Source of the DNA: Prevotellaceae bacterium
Lineage (GTDB): Bacteria > Bacteroidota > Bacteroidia > Bacteroidales > UBA932
Direction of reading: 5' to 3'
Length of the DNA stretch: 46,713 bases
NCBI GenBank assembly: GCA_031258195.1
Contig: JAIRNF010000023.1
Coordinates: 1-46,713, forward strand
The notes beneath the pieces are model-generated. The model had not been told where the DNA came from, did no database searches, and worked only from the letters and a program-made list of their open reading frames with translations. Of the stretch, positions 18,378-23,959 are shown one piece after another. Position 1 is the stretch's first letter. Each line of letters starts with the position of its first letter. The position numbers were made by a program, and so were the translations under genes.

Positions 18378-19118
18378 TGAGAAAAGTTCTACTTATATTA
18401 AGCACTATAATCGGTCTCATACTTTATATCGATGCGTTTGTACTATTAACTTTTACTCAAAGCTTTGGTAATATACTTGCACTTTGTTTAGGCTTGGTTT
18501 TTGTTTTAATAGGTATATATTATAACCGTTTTAGTGCCTGGCTACAGAAGCTAATAAAAGTAGTCATGGCAATATGCATTCCTGTATGTATTGCTATGAT
18601 TTGTTTTATAGCGATAAACAGCAACAAAAATAGCACAACTTTTACAGAAGATTATGTAATAGTTCTTGGAGCAGGAATTAAAGGCGAAAAAATACTTCTT
18701 GCACTACAAAACAGATTAGACAGGTGTAGAGTATATGAAACAAAACCCTGATGCTACTATTATAGTTAGTGGCGGTCAAAGGATAGATGAAACGATCTCC
18801 GAAACTCTGGCTATGGAACGATATCTGATTGCAAACGGAATTGATAAAGCAAAAATTTATAGAGAGGAGGCATCTACCGATACCTACGAAAACTTCGAAT
18901 TCTCGAAACGGATAATAGACAGCCTCCCAAAAGGTTTCACAAGACAACCAGCCGTAGTATATATCACAAACGATTTTCATTCGTATAGGGCTGGTAAAAT
19001 AGCAAAACGGCAAGATATAGAGGCTAGCAGCTATAGCTCGTCATTTCCCTACTATATGCATCCTCCAACTTATTTAAGAGAAGTATTAGCTATCTTTAAA
19101 TTTTGGATATCCCGTTAA
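18377..19118 (+). pseudogene. DUF218/SanA-YdcF-like membrane protein, frameshifted
   Basis: Two overlapping frames together encode one DUF218 protein. The first (18377-18751) has two or three membrane segments and the domain start DYVIVLGAGIKGEK, up to LQNRLDRC. The second (from about 18730 to 19118) continues with VEYMKQNPDATIIVSGGQ, STDTYENFEF and ITNDFHSYRA. The join lies at about 18722-18735, where the sequence AGGTGTAGAGTAT would be in frame with two more bases (for example GTGT expanded) or one fewer. DUF218 proteins act on envelope or cell-wall integrity; the substrate is unknown. Either a real frameshift or a sequencing error. Confidence 0.75.
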
Positions 19119-19129
19119 CAAGTTTATAA

Positions 19130-20173
19130 ATGACAACCTGTAAAGTAGCCATAGTATTACTAAACTGGAACGGTAAAGATTTACTCGAAAAATTTTTACC
19201 ATCGGTTGTTCGTTACTCTAATCATAAGAATTATAAAGTTATTGTTGCTGATAATGGCTCTACTGACAGCTCTCTAGCTTTTCTTTCAGCAAGCTATCCT
19301 GCCGTTCAGCAAATAGTCTTAGATAAAAACTACGGTTACACAGGTGGTTATAATAGGGCGCTAAAGCAGGTTGGTGCGGAATACTACGTACTACTCAACA
19401 CCGATGTAGAGGTAACGCCCGAATGGCTTACACCCGTACTCTCATACATGGATAGCCATCCGGATACGGCTGTTTGTATGCCAAAAATTCGTTCGTATAA
19501 AGAGCAGCATAAGTTTGAGTATGCAGGCGCAGCAGGCGGTTTTATAGACAAGTATGGTTATCCGTTTTGCAGAGGGAGAATTTTAAACAACGTAGAAGAC
19601 GACAAGAACCAATATAACGATGCGTGCGAAATATTTTGGGCATCTGGCGCATGTATGGTAGTTCGTTCTTCCGTTTTTTGGCAAACGGGTGGCTTCGATG
19701 AATCATTCTTCGCTCATATGGAAGAGATCGACCTCTGTTGGCGTATAAAACAGCTAGGATATGAGATTGTATGTATTCCACATTCTATTATTTATCATTT
19801 AGGCGGTGGCACTCTTAGCTATGATAATCCACGTAAGTTATACTATAACCATCGCAATAATTTGTATATGCTATACAAGAATTTGCCGCAAAAACGATTT
19901 AAAAGAAGAATATTCAGCCGGCTTTTACTGGACGGATTGTCAGGTATAGTGTATTTACTATCGCTCAAACTAAAGGCATTCAGAGCATTGTTAAAGGCAC
20001 ATAAGGATTATAGAAAGCATAAGCCCCAGCTAAAGCGACAACGACAACAACTACAACAAACTGCTGTTACAGATAACGTAAGGGGTATTTTCCTTTACTC
20101 TATTGTTTGGAAGTTTTACAGTAAAGGGAAGCGGCTAAAATTTTCGGACTTAAATCTCGACAAGAAAAATTAA
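19130..20173 (+). CDS. glycosyltransferase family 2
   Basis: A 347-residue GT-A fold enzyme. It starts TCKVAIVLLNWNGKD and shows ADNGSTDSS, NYGYTGGYNRA, the LNTDVEV metal-site region, and AHMEEIDLCWRIKQLGYE, as in rhamnosyl- and other GT2 transferases that build surface polysaccharide. A basic region (about 280-310) may contact membrane. The sugar donor is unknown. It lies in an envelope gene run between the DUF218 gene and a small membrane protein. Confidence 0.9.
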   Translation: MTTCKVAIVLLNWNGKDLLEKFLPSVVRYSNHKNYKVIVADNGSTDSSLAFLSASYPAVQQIVLDKNYGYTGGYNRALKQVGAEYYVLLNTDVEVTPEWLTPVLSYMDSHPDTAVCMPKIRSYKEQHKFEYAGAAGGFIDKYGYPFCRGRILNNVEDDKNQYNDACEIFWASGACMVVRSSVFWQTGGFDESFFAHMEEIDLCWRIKQLGYEIVCIPHSIIYHLGGGTLSYDNPRKLYYNHRNNLYMLYKNLPQKRFKRRIFSRLLLDGLSGIVYLLSLKLKAFRALLKAHKDYRKHKPQLKRQRQQLQQTAVTDNVRGIFLYSIVWKFYSKGKRLKFSDLNLDKKN

Positions 20174-20176
20174 ACA

Positions 20177-20365
20177 ATGATTAAAAAGTTTAAAGAACTT
20201 TCTCCTACTATGAAAGGGTTTATAGTCCTGGGGATCATCTTAATAATCGGGATTATCCTACGCTGGTCAACTATAAAAGAAGAGGTTAAGCGCGGTTTTG
20301 GATTTTTTAGCAAGAACGACGAATCTATAGAACAGGTAGAGAACAACCAAGATTCTATTAATTAA
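20177..20365 (+). CDS. small single-span membrane protein
   Basis: A 62-residue protein with one hydrophobic helix at about 13-29 (FIVLGIILIIGIILRW), a basic flank (KEEVKRG) and an acidic, Asn-rich tail. No family is recognised. It starts three bases after the glycosyltransferase stop and so is probably translated with it. Similar short membrane proteins are common in Bacteroidetes, but I can assign no function. Confidence 0.65.
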   Translation: MIKKFKELSPTMKGFIVLGIILIIGIILRWSTIKEEVKRGFGFFSKNDESIEQVENNQDSIN

Positions 20366-20367
20366 GA

Positions 20368-20398
20368 TTTGGAAGTTCGTAAAAAACACTTACTTTTG
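20368..20398 (+). promoter_or_regulatory. tRNA gene promoter
   Basis: TTTG (20368-20371) and TACTTTTG (20391-20398) are separated by 19 bases, an exact match to the Bacteroidetes -33/-7 promoter. The tRNA begins at 20414. This is the best promoter in the window. Confidence 0.75.
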
Positions 20399-20413
20399 CA
20401 TTCCGAAAATAAT

Positions 20414-20487
20414 GGCGCGATAGCTCAGCTGGTTAGAGCGCATGATTCATAATCATGAGGTCCCCAGTTCAATCCTGGGTCGCGCTA
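20414..20487 (+). tRNA. tRNA with CAT anticodon (elongator Met, or Ile2)
   Basis: A complete cloverleaf: acceptor GGCGCGA / TCGCGCT, D arm with GCTC...GAGC, anticodon stem CATGA / TCATG with loop TTCATAA (anticodon CAT at 20448-20450), and T stem CCCAG / CTGGG with loop TTCAATC. The discriminator is A and no CCA is encoded. It lacks the three G-C pairs of an initiator tRNA, so it is elongator Met or the Ile2 species whose C34 is modified to lysidine. The first acceptor pair is G1-U72, a wobble. Confidence 0.95.
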
Positions 20488-20521
20488 CAAAAGAATAGCT
20501 AGAAATAACTACTGTAAATCA

Positions 20522-20540
20522 AAACGTTCCGACAACGTTT
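20522..20540. promoter_or_regulatory. possible operator palindrome
   Basis: AAACGTT (20522-20528) and AACGTTT (20534-20540) form a perfect 7-bp inverted repeat with spacer CCGAC. It lies just upstream of the S24 regulator remnant. Phage-type repressors often bind such sites near their own genes; here this is inference only. Confidence 0.3.
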
Positions 20541-20570
20541 GGCTGTAACTCAAGCAAATGCTCAAGCGAA

Positions 20571-20988
20571 AAATCCGATGTTATGGCTGATAAAAAGATT
20601 TACACAGAACCAAAACTCTACTCAAACGACCGCTTTGTTTTGTTGTTGGCAAATAGCTGGTAGCGGGAGTTTGAAGATGAAAACACCATTTTGGAATCAC
20701 CGCACTTTTTTGGTTGTGAAGATTTTGGATTGCCAACTTATGTTCCGTTATTGCCGATTTCGGCACAAGGCGGTTCTTTGAATGATTTTATCGTATCGGT
20801 GAAAGATCGTGATTGCGAACGCATTGTTTCGCCAATAAAAGGCGCTGATTTTGCGATGACGGTCGCGGGCGATAGCATGGAGAAGAGAAGGGAGGCGATC
20901 GTAACGCCGTTGTGATTCGCTTGCAAAATTGTATCTTGGTTCATTGAAATACATCAAAGCGATTGAAAAACAATCACTTTTTGATAAA
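20571..20988 (+). pseudogene. S24-family (LexA/phage repressor-like) regulator remnant
   Basis: A frame opening at ATG 20583 (MADKKIYTEPKL) is broken by TAG at about 20661, then continues with FEDENTILESPHFFGCEDFG, VPLLPISAQGGSL, SPIKGADFAMTVAGDSM. The segment PLLPISAQGG...GDSM is the S24 peptidase-like core of Bacteroidetes phage-type regulators, with the catalytic Ser in GDSM. The normal continuation after GDSM is missing: the frame runs into unrelated sequence and stops at about 20913. No helix-turn-helix N-terminus is seen. A dead fragment of a prophage or integrative-element regulator. Confidence 0.6.
20909..20957 (+). repeat. 49-bp direct repeat, copy 1
   Basis: A 49-base sequence beginning GTTGTGATTCGCTTGC and ending TGAAATACATCAA is repeated exactly at 21782-21830. 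The copies bracket 824 bases that contain two minus-strand gene fragments. Confidence 0.9.
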
Positions 20989-21020
20989 AAATAAGAGTAA
21001 AAAAATTTTTACTCTTATTT
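20989..21020. terminator. perfect palindromic hairpin
   Basis: AAATAAGAGTAAAAA and TTTTTACTCTTATTT form a perfect 15-bp stem around two A. With A- and T-rich ends it could stop transcription from either side: from the S24 remnant on plus, or from the 21022-21355 fragment on minus. Confidence 0.6.
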
Positions 21021-21021
21021 A

Positions 21022-21355
21022 CTACCGGTCAGCCACTCGCATCCCGCCGCCTTGTTTCATGCGCCATCTATTCAAATAACAGAAAGCCTTGTCCGCTGCG
21101 TAGTTATATCCGTAAGTACCTTTCTCTGTCTATTAAAAAGGATTGGTTCATCGTATCCCAAAGCACATTACTAGTTTCTTTATATACTTCGAATTCTCTA
21201 CCGCCCATGCGAGCGATATACCGATATTTACCAACGTCCGGGTCGTAGAAACAACGATAGCCTATCCTCTCGTAGTCGTTATATATATAAAACTCTTTAC
21301 GATCTATGAAAAACTCATCAAGATCATCAAGCCATATTTCTTTATATCCTTCCAT
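21022..21355 (-). pseudogene. unrecognised short gene with frameshift
   Basis: The intact part starts at ATG 21355 (MEGYKEIWLDDLDEFF) and ends at 21104 after DREYLRI-like sequence (RERYLRI). In the neighbouring frame the minus strand continues after EKGTYGYNYAADKAF with CYLNRWRMKQGGGM to a stop at 21022-21024. The two parts join well if one base is added in the AGAGAAAGG tract near 21117. The whole would be about 110 residues, with acidic and aromatic N-terminus and basic C-terminus. No family is recognised. It lies among phage-like fragments. Confidence 0.5.
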
Positions 21356-21398
21356 AACTATACTGTAAAAATACAAATTTTCGATGAATTAGAGAAAT

Positions 21399-21755
21399 TT
21401 ATAGTCTTATTTTTCTTATTAAGCCGTAATAATCTCTACTCTTTTTTTCAAGCTCTTTTTTCTTGATAACATCCTCATCCTCAAGCACACCATCATCCTC
21501 AAGCGCTCTTATTTCTTCATAATACTTATGACCGAGCCCGTGCGGTAACCCTGACTTTTGTTTTATTTTGTTAAAGAGCTCGTCTCCAAGAATAGACTTC
21601 GCGTTAACCTCTTTCGCGTAAATCATTAGCGGAGTGTTGACCTGTATCTCTGCGAATGTGGTACTACTGGTTTTTATATTAAAGAGATGTCCGCTATAAC
21701 CGCTGGTTTCGGAAAAATCCTGTATTTTATATCTAACTATATTGAATTCATCTTT
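21399..21755 (-). pseudogene. RelA/SpoT-like domain fragment, phage-associated type
   Basis: The minus-strand frame is open from 21755 to the stop at 21399. It reads FNIVRYKIQDFSETSGYSGH, then TTFAEIQVNTPLMIYAKE, then SGLPHGLGHKYYEEIR. The pattern ...GYSG...AEIQVNTP...YAKE...GLGHKYYEE resembles the RelA/SpoT-like domain found at the ends of phage head proteins and in some toxins. The N-terminal half is missing (TAG just upstream, then the 49-bp repeat), so it is a remnant. An ATG at 21626 could give 75 residues, but the domain would be incomplete. The family call is from memory of the motif. Confidence 0.5.
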
Positions 21756-21781
21756 CTAATTTTTATCAGTAAGCCTCCGAG

Positions 21782-21830
21782 GTTGTGATTCGCTTGCAAA
21801 ATTGTATCTTGGTTCATTGAAATACATCAA
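21782..21830 (+). repeat. 49-bp direct repeat, copy 2
   Basis: Identical over 49 bases to 20909-20957. Sequence before and after the copies differs, so the boundaries are sharp. Confidence 0.9.
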
Positions 21831-21989
21831 CGCAAAAGTTTTAGCGCATCTGGAGTGAATGTGAGGTACAGCTTTTTAAGTGGCGAAAAACGCCGTAAAT
21901 AACTGTACGTCACAATTTTAAGCGCACGTATCAAGCATGTGTTCAAACACTTGTTTGAACTATTTAAAATCATTATTTTAACTACATAA
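21831..21989. other. non-coding stretch between phage fragments
   Basis: I see no gene here. The sequence contains GGCGAAAAACGCC (a small hairpin, about 21881-21893) and TTCAAACACTTGTTTGAA, an 18-base perfect palindrome except for its centre, at about 21942-21960, which could be a protein-binding site. Confidence 0.4.
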
Positions 21990-22500
21990 ACCAAAACCGT
22001 TAATCAGCATAGTGCGAAAAATACGGATGCTAATTATCAAGTAGTTACAAAGGAAAAGGGCGGACCTTCAAAAGAAGGTCGCACACCGGATAAAGTCTGG
22101 ATGCACCCGTTTCTCTTCATTGATTTTGCCATGTGGATTAATCCTAAGTTCAAGTATGAAGTTATTAAATTCGTTTACGACCGGCTTATACAGTACCGCA
22201 ATGATGCCGGGGATGCCTATAAGGAGATGGCGAAAGCGATAGCCAAAATTGTAGACAAATCTTTCATGCAAACCGCCATGTAGTTTATAGCGCAAGCATT
22301 AAACCATGTTGTTTATGGAGATCATATCAGCGGTATAAGAAATAAGCAAGCGGAAGAGGCTAAAACGAGAGTTGTATGAGTTAGAAAAGGATATCGCCAA
22401 GCTTATTAACAACGGGTTTATAACCGGCTTTGAGCAGCTTAAATCTTACCTACGCAAAGAATGGCGCAATAAATGGCAGCTAAAAGTATTGACTGCCTAG
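21990..22500 (+). pseudogene. KilA-N-like phage protein remnant
   Basis: One frame from 21990 reads YQVVTKEKGGPSKEGR, then MHPFLFIDFAMWINPKFKYE, IKFVYDRLIQYRNDAGDAY and KIVDKSFMQTAM before TAG at 22281-22283. The same frame goes on with FIAQALNHVVYGDHISGIRN, and after a shift near 22365 the +1 frame gives KRELYELEKDIAKLINNGF and YLRKEWRNKWQ up to TAG at 22498-22500. This matches the HPLLFIxFAMWxNPKF core of KilA-N domain proteins of Bacteroidetes phages and integrative elements. The N-terminal part is absent. At least one stop and one frameshift make it a pseudogene. Confidence 0.65.
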
Positions 22501-22776
22501 CGATGGTTTATCCTCCTCGTTAAGCCCAAACTCCGCTTGTTCGTCAAGATCAATAGCATAAACTTTTACCTTTTTTCGATGACTGGGCCGTATTGCCGCA
22601 GTAATGCCCTTATCTATAGTCCCAGGAAATACAAAGCTTCCGTTATAGTCGGTATGCTCTCCAATAAGGTTAATACGACCGGGAGATGTATATATATTCT
22701 CGCTATCGTAACCGAAAACACGACTGAAATTTTCTCTTACCAACTTTTGTTCCGTATCTTTTTGTATTGGGGTTTT
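22480..22776 (-). pseudogene. galK: galactokinase N-terminal remnant
   Basis: The minus-strand frame encodes the first ~85 residues of a galactokinase: RENFSRVFGYDSENIYTS, then the sugar-binding signature PGRINLIGEHTDYNGSFVFP and IDKGITAAIRP. Homology ends near LNEEDKPS, exactly where the KilA-N remnant stops (about 22495-22500), and a chance stop follows. The ATP-binding GHMK domain, some 300 residues, is missing, so the gene is dead. No ATG is found at the expected start; only TTG at 22743 is available. A deletion or insertion junction is at about 22500. Confidence 0.8.
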
Positions 22777-22920
22777 CTACTTTATAAATTCAAAATATAG
22801 TATCTCCGCCATAAAGTTAAAGGTTTTCTGTTCGATTCAAAACCTCGCACTTAACTTTCTTTTCTATAAGAGCCACATTTTAAATACTCTGCTTTAAATC
22901 ACTTAGCATTACAACAATTC
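22777..22920. other. intergenic spacer
   Basis: AT-rich, no gene. It separates the galK remnant from the terminator of the PorP/SprF operon. Its minus strand would have been the galK promoter region, but no TAnnTTTG element is evident. Confidence 0.4.
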
Positions 22921-22960
22921 AAAATAAAAAGAGAACCTTCAACAAAAATGTTGAAGGTTC
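22921..22960 (-). terminator. terminator of the T9SS adhesin operon
   Basis: GAACCTTCAAC / GTTGAAGGTTC (22933-22943 and 22950-22960) form an 11-bp stem; on the minus strand it is followed by TCTTTTTATTTT. It lies 22 bases after the porP-like stop. Confidence 0.85.
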
Positions 22961-22982
22961 CACCAATCAAAAAAACCATCAT

Positions 22983-23915
22983 TTAATACTCCAAGAATAA
23001 TCGAGGTGTTTTATTAGAATTACGCACTTTTGGCTTTATACGAAAGCCAAGCATAATTTCGTGTGAACCTGATGAGTAAGACCCGATATCGCCTACATTT
23101 AAGTCATACGCATAACCTACTCGTAAAAAATCGGTAATGTAAAGCCCCAGCATACCAACTACAGATTCACTCTCAAATTTATCGTTTACACGGTATGAAG
23201 CTCCTGCCCAAAAGCGTTTCTTATAAAACGTCATAGCGTTAACCTCCAGCTGAAAATCTTTGATGTTGTTCTGCGCAGACAGGGATGGAACCAAATCCCA
23301 ATCCGATGTCAACTCTATCTTATACCTGCCATATAAGTAAAAGTGCCTTCCCGATACCAGGTCTTTACGATCTGTTGACGAGTTGCTAAGATGGGTGACT
23401 GCTGCCCCAAACGCAAAGTTTTCATGGTTAAGCTCAACTCCGAAGTTAAAATCCGGATTAGTTTTGCTATCATCTTGCAAAAACGCTCCTACGTTCGGAT
23501 CGGTTGGGTCTGTGAATATCGCGGCATTTTTATCTACAGAACGATGTAAAATACCCACACTTAATCCAAAAGACAAGTTTGTTTTAGGCGACAACCTTAT
23601 GTGGTACGAATACGAAAAGTTTACGTTGGTAGATTGTTCTATACCTAGCTTATCAACAAGTGCGGATATCCCTAAGCCAGACTTAATCTTAGGAAGATAA
23701 CCATCCGCCGAAAATACTATCTGACGAGGTGCTTTTGAAAAGCCTGTCCATTGTTGGCGAGCCAACAGTATCCCGTTAATATATTGAGAAGCCCCGGCTG
23801 ATGCGGGATTATAGTACACACGGTTAAATAGCTGCTGACTTAGCTGCATATCAGTTTGTCCATTCGATGCAAAGGGACACAAAATAAGCAAAAAGATTAA
23901 TACTCGTTTGTACAT
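22983..23915 (-). CDS. PorP/SprF family type IX secretion membrane protein
   Basis: A 310-residue outer-membrane protein of the PorP/SprF family. It has a signal peptide (MYKRVLIFLLILCPFASNGQ) and the defining motif LFNRVYYNPASAGA soon after. A predicted beta-barrel follows (FSFGLSVGILHRS, LFLEY at the C-terminus). SprF-type proteins are needed to secrete or anchor their neighbouring type-B CTD protein, as SprF does for SprB in F. johnsoniae. An alternative start at 23945 would lengthen the N-terminus by ten residues. It lies 3' of the PorE-like and adhesin genes in one operon and has the operon terminator. Confidence 0.92.
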   Translation of the reverse strand: MYKRVLIFLLILCPFASNGQTDMQLSQQLFNRVYYNPASAGASQYINGILLARQQWTGFSKAPRQIVFSADGYLPKIKSGLGISALVDKLGIEQSTNVNFSYSYHIRLSPKTNLSFGLSVGILHRSVDKNAAIFTDPTDPNVGAFLQDDSKTNPDFNFGVELNHENFAFGAAVTHLSNSSTDRKDLVSGRHFYLYGRYKIELTSDWDLVPSLSAQNNIKDFQLEVNAMTFYKKRFWAGASYRVNDKFESESVVGMLGLYITDFLRVGYAYDLNVGDIGSYSSGSHEIMLGFRIKPKVRNSNKTPRLFLEY

Positions 23916-23959
23916 GCAGTAGGTATTGGTTATATGTTTTTTCATCTCCTCGAATGGTT

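Noticed and set aside
18720-18740. programmed ribosomal frameshift in the DUF218 gene
   Set aside because: There is no slippery heptamer or downstream hairpin, and a 2-base slip in a GT repeat is a simpler account.
20414-22500. tRNA 3' end as attachment site of the phage remnant
   Set aside because: No second copy of the T-arm and acceptor sequence was found downstream, so an att pair cannot be shown.
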